This document shows, piece after piece, positions 55,178 to 64,000 of a DNA stretch of 64,000 nucleotides. Source of the stretch: Prauserella muralis (GTDB taxonomy: Bacteria; Actinomycetota; Actinomycetes; Mycobacteriales; Pseudonocardiaceae); assembly GCF_003202285.1 (NCBI RefSeq), contig NZ_MASW01000007.1:987471-1051470 (forward strand), given 5' to 3'. The notes below the pieces were generated by a model. It was given only the letters and a program-made list of their open reading frames with translations, did not search any database and was not told where the DNA came from. Both the position numbers and the translations under genes were made by a program. Each line of letters opens with the position of its first letter. Position 1 is the stretch's first letter.

Positions 55178-55330
55178 TCATCGCGGTCCGGTAGCCCTGG
55201 CAGCTCTCGTTGCTGTGGAACACGCGCCCCTTGCCAGTGACGAAACCCCGGCTGTCCTGATGCGGCCACACCCGCCCGCGCGGGCACTGGCGGCCCGAGC
55301 CTCGCCGGTCCGCCGGTCCGCATGATCAGC
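55178..55330 (-). other. Possible gene remnant, 50-codon open frame without start
   Basis: A minus-strand frame bounded by stops reads '..RQCPRGRVWPHQDSRGF' then 'VTGKGRVFHSNESCQGYRTA' and ends at TGA 55178. It looks like the C-terminal end of a protein with two spaced cysteines. No ATG start and only an internal GTG exist. I cannot name the family. It lies between a broken gene and another remnant. Confidence 0.3.
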
Positions 55331-55339
55331 TCCTCCGCG

Positions 55340-55984
55340 TCACGTCGGTTCACCGGCGTCGTCCAGCGCCGGGCGCGGGTCGGCCGTGGCGTGCAGCAGC
55401 CGCACCGTGTCCGGGATCTCCAGCGCCACCATCCGCTCCCGCAGCGTGTCGAAGCGGTACTTCTGGCGCGGGTGGTTGTCGAGCACGCACAGGTACGCCA
55501 GCGGCTGCGGCGCCTCCGGATTGGCGCGACGGTGCTCCTGGAGCAAGAACGCCAGCTTCGCCGCGTCCTGCACGACCTCGCTGTGGCCGAGCCCGCCCGC
55601 TTGCGTGAACGACACCTTCAGCTCGCTGATCACGGCCAGGTCGGACAGCGCCGACAACCCGGTGCCGTCGGCGGCCTTGTAGTGCTGGTTGGCGTAATGG
55701 ACCGCCCGCACGCCCGGCGCGCGGCTGACCACGATGTCCAGCCGCGCCTCGGAGACGCCGAGCAGGTTGCGCCACGGCCCCTCGGGCATGTGGCGAATGT
55801 GCACGATCGCCTCCCTGGCTACCCGATCGATGCCGAACTGGCTGATCACATAGTGCGCAAACCAGGCCTGGTAGCTCGCCTCCTGCGCCAGGAACTCGGC
55901 ACACGTCGTGCTGAACACCTGCCACGCCGCCTCGAACTTGCGGCCCAACTGCTCACCCGCTGGTGCGGCCCCGTTCAGGGTCAC
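55340..55984 (-). CDS. Unknown protein with PD-(D/E)XK nuclease-like pattern
   Basis: 214 residues that I do not recognise by name. The arrangement 'VSEARLDIVVSR' (D83), then 'SALSDLAVISELKVSF' (E121-x-K123) and 'SEVVQDAAKLAFLL' (Q/K helix after the core) fits a PD-(D/E)XK nuclease. The first 60 residues are helical ('FLAQEASYQAWFAHYVISQF'). Start GTG 55984 forms a GTGA overlap with a short upstream frame that ends like a site-specific recombinase. The gene sits in a stretch of remnants, which suggests acquired DNA. No membrane segment. Confidence 0.55.
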   Translation of the reverse strand: MTLNGAAPAGEQLGRKFEAAWQVFSTTCAEFLAQEASYQAWFAHYVISQFGIDRVAREAIVHIRHMPEGPWRNLLGVSEARLDIVVSRAPGVRAVHYANQHYKAADGTGLSALSDLAVISELKVSFTQAGGLGHSEVVQDAAKLAFLLQEHRRANPEAPQPLAYLCVLDNHPRQKYRFDTLRERMVALEIPDTVRLLHATADPRPALDDAGEPT

Positions 55985-56090
55985 GCGCTCACCTGCTCGG
56001 CGCCGAGTGCCCGGTACAGCGGCGAGCGGGCCACGCCCAGCGTGGGGCGGATGGTGGCGACGAACCCCCGGCACCACGCATCTAGAAGGC
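55981..56090 (-). other. Remnant resembling the helix-turn-helix tail of a recombinase
   Basis: A minus-strand frame reads 'GFVATIRPTLGVARSPLYRA' then 'LGAEQVSA' and stops at TGA 55981, overlapping the GTG of the next gene by 4 bp. 'LGVARSPLYRALG' resembles the C-terminal HTH of serine resolvase/invertases. Upstream the frame runs into the 3' end of the Rv2175c-like gene, so no full protein is possible. The call rests on a few residues. Confidence 0.3.
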
Positions 56091-56450
56091 CATGGCCTGC
56101 GCGCGCCGTTTGACCTCGGTGCCGTGGCTGGTCCGCAGGGCGTTGATCGGGGTCACGCCGGGTAGCGACTCGTCCTCGGAGAACAGCCAGCGCAGCATCT
56201 CCGTGCGGTTGAAGCCGGCGTCCGCGAGCACCGTGATGGTTCCGGCAAGGCCCTTGATCACTCCGTCCTTGCCAAGGAAGTCGGCGGGAACCATGAGCTC
56301 ACCATCCCGCCGGACGGCGATGAGCTGGCCGTCCCGCAGCATTTGCCGCACCTTGTTCACCGACTGCCCGAGCACGCCCGCCACCTCCGCGATCGGGAGC
56401 ACGGGCACTCCGGCATCGAGCACGTCGTCAGCGATAGGGATCGCACTCAC
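56082..56450 (-). CDS. Rv2175c family DNA-binding protein
   Basis: 122 residues. A winged-helix/excisionase-like segment 'LPIAEVAGVLGQSVNKVRQM' is followed by 'LRDGQLIAVRRDGELMVPAD' and the C-terminal 'LADAGFNRTEMLRWLFSEDE'. In M. tuberculosis Rv2175c is a substrate of the adjacent kinase PknL. The same divergent arrangement holds here (kinase start 110 bp away). Start GTG 56450 with AAGG upstream. An apparent longer frame to 57131 is antisense to the kinase. Confidence 0.88.
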   Translation of the reverse strand: MSAIPIADDVLDAGVPVLPIAEVAGVLGQSVNKVRQMLRDGQLIAVRRDGELMVPADFLGKDGVIKGLAGTITVLADAGFNRTEMLRWLFSEDESLPGVTPINALRTSHGTEVKRRAQAMAF

Positions 56451-56559
56451 GCGTACTACCTTGCCACAATCAGGGCGTTTCGGCGCAGGACCAATCAGAT
56501 GGAGTAAAGCGGGGGCACCGGACGTGGAGCCGACGCCACCGACCGTAGGATCGGACGCT

Positions 56560-58536
56560 GTGACAGGCACGGAGCCCAGCCTTGTCGGTTCGCTGCTCGA
56601 CCGGCGGTATCGCGTCGACCGGCTGCTCGCCCGCGGCGGGATGTCGTCGGTGTACCGCGGCGTCGACACGCGCCTGGACCGCCCGGTCGCCATCAAGATC
56701 ATGGACTCGCGGTTCGCCGACGACCGCACGTTCGTCGACCGCTTCGAGCGGGAGGCCCGCTCGGCGGCAAGGCTGCACCACCCGCACGTGGTCGCCGTGC
56801 ACGACCAGGGCTTCGACACCGCGGGAGGGCCGGACGAGCGGCGTGCCTTCCTCGTCATGGAACTGGTGGACGGGGGCACCCTGCGCGACCTGCTGGACCA
56901 GCGTGGCGCGCTCGACCTCCCGCTGGCGCTGACGATCGCCGAGCAGGTGCTGTCCGCGCTGGCCGCCGCGCACACCGAGGGGCTGGTGCACCGCGACGTC
57001 AAACCGGAGAACGTGCTCATCGGCCGGGGTGGCGGCGCGCTCGGCTCCGGCGTGGTGAAGGTCGGCGACTTCGGCCTCGTGCGCGCCGTCGCGAGCGCGG
57101 GAACGACCAGCGCCAGCGTCATTCTCGGCACGGTGGCCTACCTGTCGCCGGAGCAGGTCACCACCGGTGCCGCGAGCGAACGCGGCGACGTCTACTCGGC
57201 GGGCATCCTGCTCTACGAGATGCTCACCGGCCACGTGCCCTACACCGCCGACACGGCCATTTCGGTGGCCTACCGGCACGTCAACGACGACGTTCCCCGG
57301 CCAAGCGAGGCCAGGGCCGATCTGCCGCCCGCGCTCGACGACCTGGTGTTGCGCGCGACCCGGCGCGATCCGGACGCGCGTCCGGCCGACGCTGGTGCCT
57401 TCCTGGCCGAACTGGCCGAGGTGCGCAGCCAGCTCGGCATCCCGCGCGCGCCCGTGCCGGTACCGGCGGGGCCAGCCGACGCCGCGACCGAGATCACCGA
57501 CGCCGAGAAGACGGTGCCCGCCATGCGCGCGGTGACCTCGCAGGTGCCCGCGGGCGGCCCGCGGGGCACGCAGGCGCTGCCGCGCGGACCCCTCGTGGCC
57601 GAGCAGCCTCCCCCGCCCGCCGAACCGATGGCCGCCGCCGACGCCCCGCAGCCACGCCGCCGCCGGTGGGTGGCGTTGTGGCTGGTGGTGGGACTGCTGC
57701 TCGCGGGCGGCATCGGCGCGGGTGTGTGGTGGTTCACCGGGGGCCGCTACGTGGACGTGCCGCAGGTCACCGGCCTCGACCGCACGCAGGCCGAGCAGGT
57801 GCTCCGCCGGGCCGAGCTCGTCCCCAGCTTCACCGAGGAGCGGCACAACACGGCGCCGAGCGGCACGGTGATCAGGAGCGATCCGGAGAGCGGTTCGCGC
57901 GCGCTCGCCGGTGACGAGGTCACCGTGGTGCTGTCGCTGGGCAGGCCCGTGGTGCCCGACATCACGCCCGGCTCCACCGTGGCGCAGGCCGAGCAGGCGA
58001 TCCGTGCCGTGCAACTCCAGCCGCGCCGTGACGCGGGCGCCGACCAGTACAGCGCCGACGTGCCCGAGGGCGCCGTCGTGACCGTGAGCCCGAAGCCAGG
58101 GAACCAGGCCAACATCGGCGACGCCGTGACGATCGTCGTGTCCAAGGGGCCGCCGCCGACGCCGGTGCCTTCGGTGCGGGGACTGAGCCGCGACGAGGCC
58201 TTCCAGAAGCTGCGCGAGGCCGGGTTCGAGCCGTTCGACGCAGGTGAGGAATTCGCCGCCGACGTCCCGGCAGGGCACGTGACCCGCACCGATCCGGCGG
58301 AGGGCGCGACGCTGACCGACGCCAAGCGGGTGGGCGTTTACGTGTCGAACGCCGTCGAGGTGCCTTCGGTGCTCGGCAGGCAGATCGACGAGGCCCTGCA
58401 GATCCTCGCCGACGCGGGACTGACCTCCAACGCCGAGGATCGGCGTGGCCGGTTCGCCTTCGTGCTGGACCAGGATCCGGATCCCGGCACTCTCGTGCAG
58501 AAAGGTACGACCATCAATCTGAACGTCGTGCCCTGA
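56560..58536 (+). CDS. pknL: Ser/Thr protein kinase PknL with four PASTA repeats
   Basis: 658 residues. The kinase domain (about 12-275) has 'LLARGGMSSVYRG', the lysine in 'RPVAIKIMDSRF', catalytic 'HRDVKPENVLI', 'KVGDFGLVRA' and 'GTVAYLSPEQ'. A juxtamembrane Pro/Ala region, one transmembrane helix (about 369-391) and four extracellular PASTA units (from ~396, e.g. 'YVDVPQVTGLDRTQAEQVLR', 'EVPSVLGRQIDEALQILADA') follow. PASTA domains sense peptidoglycan fragments. Start GTG 56560. Divergent from the Rv2175c-like gene, as in mycobacteria. Confidence 0.94.
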   Translation: MTGTEPSLVGSLLDRRYRVDRLLARGGMSSVYRGVDTRLDRPVAIKIMDSRFADDRTFVDRFEREARSAARLHHPHVVAVHDQGFDTAGGPDERRAFLVMELVDGGTLRDLLDQRGALDLPLALTIAEQVLSALAAAHTEGLVHRDVKPENVLIGRGGGALGSGVVKVGDFGLVRAVASAGTTSASVILGTVAYLSPEQVTTGAASERGDVYSAGILLYEMLTGHVPYTADTAISVAYRHVNDDVPRPSEARADLPPALDDLVLRATRRDPDARPADAGAFLAELAEVRSQLGIPRAPVPVPAGPADAATEITDAEKTVPAMRAVTSQVPAGGPRGTQALPRGPLVAEQPPPPAEPMAAADAPQPRRRRWVALWLVVGLLLAGGIGAGVWWFTGGRYVDVPQVTGLDRTQAEQVLRRAELVPSFTEERHNTAPSGTVIRSDPESGSRALAGDEVTVVLSLGRPVVPDITPGSTVAQAEQAIRAVQLQPRRDAGADQYSADVPEGAVVTVSPKPGNQANIGDAVTIVVSKGPPPTPVPSVRGLSRDEAFQKLREAGFEPFDAGEEFAADVPAGHVTRTDPAEGATLTDAKRVGVYVSNAVEVPSVLGRQIDEALQILADAGLTSNAEDRRGRFAFVLDQDPDPGTLVQKGTTINLNVVP

Positions 58537-58894
58537 TCCACCCGTTCACACACCGGAAAATACGAGCACCATTCGGGTCGAACTTTCCTGATCGAGGAGA
58601 ATTCCGCCGTATCGGCTGGTTTGGTGCGCGGCCCCTCGACAATCCGGTGAAAACCGCCGTAGATTCGGTGCGCGCAACGCCTGCCTCAGGACGACAGCCC
58701 TGCCCTCGCGGCGAGCACAGGCTTAGCGGGTCGGTAACACCCCGACCACGCACACGTCATGTGCGGCTGGTGAAATAGGGAGGTCGTTGCGAGCAAGGCA
58801 GCGGCCCCGGCGACGCCGACACGCGTCGCGCACGTGAATTCGCACCTGACACGGCTACCGACGTACCGACATCACATTCCGGGGGAGATCGCCG
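58537..58894. other. Gene-free 358-bp region between pknL and the acyltransferase
   Basis: No credible gene, RNA or long hairpin is visible. It is less GC-rich than its flanks around 58545-58680, so it probably carries the promoter of the downstream acyltransferase; I cannot place -35/-10 boxes with confidence. GGGGGAG at about 58880-58886 is the ribosome site of that gene. Confidence 0.5.
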
Positions 58895-60214
58895 ATGCCA
58901 GCGGACCGGCTCAGCGCGTTGGACATTGCCTTCCTCTGCCTGGAGGACGAGACGACGCCCATGCACATGGGCGCGGTGGCGACGTTCCGCCCCCGCAAGC
59001 GGGTCGATCCGGCCCGGCTGGTGACCCTGCTGGCTCACCGCGCGGAGGCGATTCCCAAGCTGCGCCAGCGAGTTCGCTCCGGCTGGCCCCTCCTGGGCGG
59101 CGCGCAGTGGGAGGAGGATCCCGGCTTCGACGCGGCAGGCCACATCCGCGTGCACCGGCTCTCCGACCTCTACGGGCCCGATCCCCTCGCCGAGTTCGCC
59201 TCGCACTGGATCGCCGAGCCGCTCGACGTCGAGGGTCCTTTGTGGAATCTTCAACTGGTGACGGGGCTGCCCGGGGACGAGTTCGCCATCCTGCTGAAGT
59301 TCCACCACGCGCTGACGGACGGCACCGGCGCTGTCGAAGTCGGATTCGGGTTGCTGGACGACGCCACCGTGCCCGCACAACGCGGGAACGGGTCGCCGCT
59401 GCCGCGGCCGCGGTCGCCGATCGACGCGCTGCTGGAGACCGCCACGTCGGCCATCGGGCAGGCCGCGACCTCGGCGGGCATCGCCAGGGACGTGCTGCGC
59501 GCCGCGAGGCCGTATCCGATCTCGCCGACGGCGACGGTGAACTCCACCAGCAGGCGGGTGGGCTTCGTGCGGATGGACCTCGCCGAGGTCCGGCACATCC
59601 GCAGGACGCACGGCGGCACCAACAACGACGTCGTCCTCGCGGTGCTCGCGGGCGCGCTGCGCGACTGGATGATCAACCGGGGTCAGCGGGCCGACGCGCG
59701 GCCGCTGCGCGCGCTCATCCCGGTGAGCCTGCGGGGTCGCGACACCGAGCGCTCCAGCGGGAACGTGCTCTCCGGCTATCTGTGCGACCTGCCCGTCGAG
59801 CTGGACGACCCGATCGAGCGGCTCAAGGCGGTGCGGCGGGCGATGGAACGCAACAAGCAGGCAGGTCCCTCGCGCGGAGCAGGCGCCCTGCCGCTGCTGG
59901 CCAACCGCCTTCCGGGCAGCGTGCACCGCCTGGCCACCCGGATGGCGGGCAAGGCGGCGCCGCTGCTGTTCGACACGGTGGTCACCAACGTGCCGCTGCC
60001 GGGGCTGCCGCTGTCGCTGGACGGCGCACGCCTGCGCGAGGTGTACCCGTTCGTGCCGCTCGCCCCGCACCAGGCGGTGGGGATCGCGGTGTCGACCTAC
60101 CGCAACACCCTGCACGTCGGCCTGCAGGCCAACGGCGACGCGGTGCCCGACGTGGGCTCGCTGTCGGACGCGGTCACCAAGTCGCTCTCGGCGCTGTACC
60201 AGCGCTGCGGCTGA
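58895..60214 (+). CDS. Wax ester synthase / diacylglycerol acyltransferase (WS/DGAT)
   Basis: 439 residues. 'LSALDIAFLCLEDETTPMHM' starts the WES_acyltransf domain; the catalytic 'KFHHALTDGTGAVE' (HHxxxDG, H137-H138) is intact. The C-terminal WS_DGAT domain has 'NNDVVLAVLAGALRDWMI', 'LRALIPVSLRGRDTERSSGN' and 'FDTVVTNVPLPGLPLSLDGA'. Such enzymes make triacylglycerol or wax storage lipids. Start ATG 58895 with GGGGGAG. It replaces the Rv2177c position between pknL and aroG. Convergent with aroG, whose stop lies 6 bp away. Confidence 0.92.
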   Translation: MPADRLSALDIAFLCLEDETTPMHMGAVATFRPRKRVDPARLVTLLAHRAEAIPKLRQRVRSGWPLLGGAQWEEDPGFDAAGHIRVHRLSDLYGPDPLAEFASHWIAEPLDVEGPLWNLQLVTGLPGDEFAILLKFHHALTDGTGAVEVGFGLLDDATVPAQRGNGSPLPRPRSPIDALLETATSAIGQAATSAGIARDVLRAARPYPISPTATVNSTSRRVGFVRMDLAEVRHIRRTHGGTNNDVVLAVLAGALRDWMINRGQRADARPLRALIPVSLRGRDTERSSGNVLSGYLCDLPVELDDPIERLKAVRRAMERNKQAGPSRGAGALPLLANRLPGSVHRLATRMAGKAAPLLFDTVVTNVPLPGLPLSLDGARLREVYPFVPLAPHQAVGIAVSTYRNTLHVGLQANGDAVPDVGSLSDAVTKSLSALYQRCG

Positions 60215-60220
60215 GAACCC

Positions 60221-61633
<1,413 letters not shown>

Positions 61634-61663
61634 TCACCGCGCACCTCGGGCGGCTCCGTCCCA

Positions 61664-61750
61664 AGCTCCCCAATGCGGCATTCGCTCCACTGGATGGAGC
61701 GAATGCCGCATTCGCTCCGTTGAGTGGAACAAATGTGGCATTGGGGAGCT
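61664..61750. repeat. Nested palindromic repeat between protease and aroG
   Basis: The outer arms AGCTCCCCAATGC (61664-61676) and its complement (61738-61750) enclose an inner 17-bp inverted repeat AATGCGGCATTCGCTCC (61672-61688) / complement (61696-61712), and a degenerate third copy follows. It begins directly after the protease stop codon (minus strand), where it can serve as terminator. The nested repeat units suggest a member of a dispersed palindrome family. Confidence 0.75.
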
Positions 61751-62695
61751 TCAGGCGCTCGCTGCCTGCTCGTAGAGCGCCTGTGCCTCCGAGCCGAAGT
61801 ACGGGCCGAACATGTAGCCGGGCAGGAACGTGTACCCGAAGCTGTTCACCGACGCCTGCACGCCCGTGCCGGTGGCCTCGTCGAAGCCGAGGAACCACGG
61901 GCCGCCGCTGGATCCGCCGGTCATGTCGCAGCGCATCGCGTGGTCGTCGGTGGTGAACGGATCGGTGAACGTGCCGCCCGCGCAGTGGATCAGCTCGCTG
62001 CCGTCGTACGGGTCGGCGGCCGGGTAGCCGAAGGCGTACATGTCCTGGCCGCGCTGCTGGTTGAAGGCGATGCCCTGCCCGCCGACGACGTCGGTGAGGT
62101 GCGCGCCGTTCAGCGGTTCCACGACCGCGGCGCCGACGTCGTAGTTGAGGTCCTCGCTCGCCTCCCACTGCGGCGTGGTCAGCGTCTGCCGCGCCACCCA
62201 CTCGCCGTACGGCGCCGCGCCGTCGTCGTAACCCGGCACGAAGATCCAGTCGGTGTGCCAGCTGCCCTGGTACTTCACGCAGTGCCCCGCGGTGATGACG
62301 ACGCTGCGGTTGCCGCTCGTCACCGCGTTGCCGCTGCAGGAGGCCGGGTTGCCGTTGAAGGTGAAGAACACCCGGCCCGCCGTCTCGGCGACCTCGCCAC
62401 CGCCCGTCCACGGCTCACCCGTCGACGGTGACGCCTGCGGGCCCACCGGCGGCAACACCTCGGGCAGGCCGCGGGCCACCTCCCCGAGCACCTGGCCGGG
62501 CGCGGCCAGCAGCCGGTCGAGCGGGGTCGCCGCGCGCATCCGGTCGGCGGTCCAGTAGTCGGTGACCGCGGCCGCACCGCGCTCCGCCGTGTGCACCGCG
62601 ACCCCGGCCTGCTCGGCCATCGCGGGAGTCGACAGTGCCGCCGCGGCGACACCCGCCGCCAGCACCGCGATCGACCGGAACCATCCTCGCCTCAT
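61751..62695 (-). CDS. Secreted trypsin-like serine protease
   Basis: A 314-residue exported enzyme. The signal peptide (about 1-27, 'VLAAGVAAAALSTPAMA') is followed by a ~75-residue propeptide-like segment. The catalytic triad is H138 ('VITAGHCVKY'), D186 ('LNYDVGAAVV') and S263 ('MTGGSSGGPWFLG'). Cysteine pairs around the His (C120/C139) and before the Ser (C238/C256) support disulfides. Start ATG 62695. The IS30 element ends only about 60 bp upstream of the start, so its native promoter may be disrupted. Confidence 0.9.
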   Translation of the reverse strand: MRRGWFRSIAVLAAGVAAAALSTPAMAEQAGVAVHTAERGAAAVTDYWTADRMRAATPLDRLLAAPGQVLGEVARGLPEVLPPVGPQASPSTGEPWTGGGEVAETAGRVFFTFNGNPASCSGNAVTSGNRSVVITAGHCVKYQGSWHTDWIFVPGYDDGAAPYGEWVARQTLTTPQWEASEDLNYDVGAAVVEPLNGAHLTDVVGGQGIAFNQQRGQDMYAFGYPAADPYDGSELIHCAGGTFTDPFTTDDHAMRCDMTGGSSGGPWFLGFDEATGTGVQASVNSFGYTFLPGYMFGPYFGSEAQALYEQAASA

Positions 62696-62755
62696 GACGC
62701 CGCCCTCCGCCCGGGGTCAATCGACAGTGATTAACCGACTGGTAGATTCTGCTGA

Positions 62756-63984
62756 TCGTCGCAACGTTGTTTGATCATCTTGTCAGTTGAGCGGCGAAGG
62801 CTGCTGCGGGGGTGGCCCAGCTGAGGATCTTCCGGGGTCGGTTGTTGAGGAGGTGTTCCACCCGGCGCAGGTCGCTGATGCTGTAGTCGCGGAGGTTCGC
62901 GCGTTTCGGGAAGTACTGGCGCAGCAGGCCGTTGGTGTTCTCGTTGGTGCCGCGTTGCCAGGGGCTTCCGGGGTAGGCGAAGTAGACGCCTTCGTCGAAG
63001 AGCTCGGCAAGGAGGTCGTGGCGCGCCATTTCCGCGCCCTGGTCCCAGGTCAGGGTGCGCCGTGCGATCCGGGGTAGATCCTCGACCGCGCTCGCGAGGG
63101 CAGCGGCGAAGTCTTCACCCCGGCGCTGCTCGGGGACGTGCACCAGTCGCAGGTAGCGGGTGGTGCGGTCGACCAGGGTTCCGATCGCGGACTGGCCGTG
63201 GCGGCCGAGGATGAGGTCGCCTTCGAAGTCGCCGACCCGCTGACGGGCGAGCACGACGGTGGGCCGCTCGTCGATCGTTCGTGCGTGCGCGCTGAACCGT
63301 GGCCGCCGGCTCTGCGGCCTGCGGCGGCGAAGTCGCAGGCCGCGACCAGTACGGAGGTTGCGCGCCAACTGCCTGGTCAGGCCGCGGCTCCCGCCGAAGT
63401 ACAGGCCCTGATAAATGGTCTCGTGACAGACATGCCAGTCCGGCCGGGCGGGGTGCTCGGTCTTCAGCCAGGCCGCGATCTGTTCCGGGCTCCACTGCAG
63501 TCGCAGCTTGTCCTGCACGACCGCGCGCAGCTGTTCATCGCGGGCGAAGATGCTGCGACGTTGGCGCCGCGCCTGCTCCCGGGCGCGTGCGTGCGCGAGA
63601 CCGGCCTGGTAGACGTCGTTGTCCCCGTCGCGCATGTTGCGGCCCAGCTCGCGTGAGATCGTCGACGGCGCCCGCCCGAGCCGGCGCGCGATCTCCCGCA
63701 TGCTGCATCCCTGTCCGCGCAGCACGGCGATGCGCTCCCGCTCCAGCAGCGACAGATACCGGCCTGACCGCGAGTCCTCCGCGCGCACGGTCCGCGCCAG
63801 CCCGCCGCGATGCGACCGCCAGTAGTAGCCGGTCGTCCGAGCGATCCCCAGACGCCGACACGCCTCCACCGTGCCCACCCCAGACGCCATCAACTTCCAG
63901 TACTCGTCCTCCAGTGCCAGCCGTCGCTTCCGCCCCGGTCGTCCCATATCCACCCGATCCTTCTAACAGAGGGTGTTGCGACGA
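62756..63984 (-). mobile_element. IS30-family insertion sequence
   Basis: TCGTCGCAAC at 62756-62765 and its reverse complement at 63975-63984 mark imperfect terminal inverted repeats around one transposase gene; pairing beyond these ten bases is patchy. The element is about 1.23 kb, normal for IS30 relatives. No clear 2-3 bp target duplication is visible outside the repeats, so the exact ends are uncertain by a few bases. It lies just upstream of the serine protease gene. Confidence 0.7.
62775..63953 (-). CDS. IS30 family transposase
   Basis: 392 residues, intact. The N-terminal HTH is 'RIAVLRGQGCSMREIARRLG' with 'APSTISRELGRN', the classic IS30 recognition segment; an extra upstream HTH-like 'GTVEACRRLGIARTTGYYWR' precedes it. 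The DDE catalytic core shows 'VGDFEGDLILGRHGQSAIGT' (first D), 'RTLTWDQGAEMARH' (second D) and 'RGTNENTNGLLRQYFPKRAN' (E). Start GTG 63953 or ATG 63947. The absence of stops or shifts suggests a recent or active insertion. Confidence 0.93.
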   Translation of the reverse strand: MDMGRPGRKRRLALEDEYWKLMASGVGTVEACRRLGIARTTGYYWRSHRGGLARTVRAEDSRSGRYLSLLERERIAVLRGQGCSMREIARRLGRAPSTISRELGRNMRDGDNDVYQAGLAHARAREQARRQRRSIFARDEQLRAVVQDKLRLQWSPEQIAAWLKTEHPARPDWHVCHETIYQGLYFGGSRGLTRQLARNLRTGRGLRLRRRRPQSRRPRFSAHARTIDERPTVVLARQRVGDFEGDLILGRHGQSAIGTLVDRTTRYLRLVHVPEQRRGEDFAAALASAVEDLPRIARRTLTWDQGAEMARHDLLAELFDEGVYFAYPGSPWQRGTNENTNGLLRQYFPKRANLRDYSISDLRRVEHLLNNRPRKILSWATPAAAFAAQLTR

Positions 63985-64000
63985 ATGCTCGAACCCACGG

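Overview
This is a 64 kb chromosomal window from a very GC-rich actinobacterium. The best fit is the family Pseudonocardiaceae (Amycolatopsis / Saccharomonospora / Prauserella group). I base this on a mycothiol-type maleylpyruvate isomerase homologue, an F420-type oxidoreductase, TCGAAC-N4-GTTCGA LexA boxes, DUF3046 next to recA, the Rv2175c-pknL-aroG gene order known from mycobacteria, and a secreted hydrolase that closely resembles (from memory) Cut190 of Saccharomonospora viridis. Most of the window is ordinary chromosome. Small accessory or decaying patches lie at about 5.5-7.9 kb and 54.8-56.1 kb, and an IS30 element lies at the right end.

Layout. 0-2.4 kb: 3' end of an Nramp metal transporter, a small membrane protein and TerC. 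2.4-9.8 kb: a GntR/FCD regulator divergent from sucCD, a SOS-boxed but split 13E12/HNH gene, an ECF sigma fragment, and RidA behind an OFA-family transporter. Palindromes with the same ATAC(A/T)GTAT core stand in front of sucC and the transporter. 9.8-15.4 kb: miaB with a coupled membrane gene, then the gluABCD glutamate-type ABC transporter, closed by a 23-bp hairpin. 15.4-19.3 kb: a mycobacterial Sdh1-type succinate dehydrogenase operon. 19.5-25.4 kb: edd-eda (Entner-Doudoroff), a lipase-maturation-factor-like protein, an acyltransferase and a Uma2 nuclease. 25.4-29.7 kb: recA-recX with a LexA box, DUF3046, and a membrane-anchored Hsp70-like protein. 29.8-45.6 kb: the large helicase Lhr, peptide deformylase, a secreted M15-like domain protein, several GNAT and VOC genes, a SOS-boxed HEPN + maleylpyruvate-isomerase pair, a DMT transporter, a DUF885 protein and metF. 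45.7-52.8 kb: prenyl synthase-crtI-crtB-F420 oxidoreductase (carotenoid cluster) and a LuxR-type ATPase. 52.9-56.1 kb: a cutinase/PET-hydrolase-like enzyme, a RidA/HxlR divergent pair and gene remnants. 56.1-61.6 kb: Rv2175c homologue, pknL, a wax ester synthase/DGAT and aroG. 61.7-64 kb: a secreted trypsin-like protease with an IS30 element inserted just upstream of its start.

Three perfect or near-perfect LexA boxes link recA-recX, the 13E12 gene and the HEPN operon into one DNA-damage regulon. The strongest new hypotheses are (i) the GntR regulon joining an extra sucCD pair to an oxalate/formate-type transporter, (ii) the SOS-controlled HEPN/mycothiol-enzyme operon, and (iii) the carotenoid operon translationally coupled to an F420 oxidoreductase. 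All functions are inferred from sequence reading alone; no database search was run.
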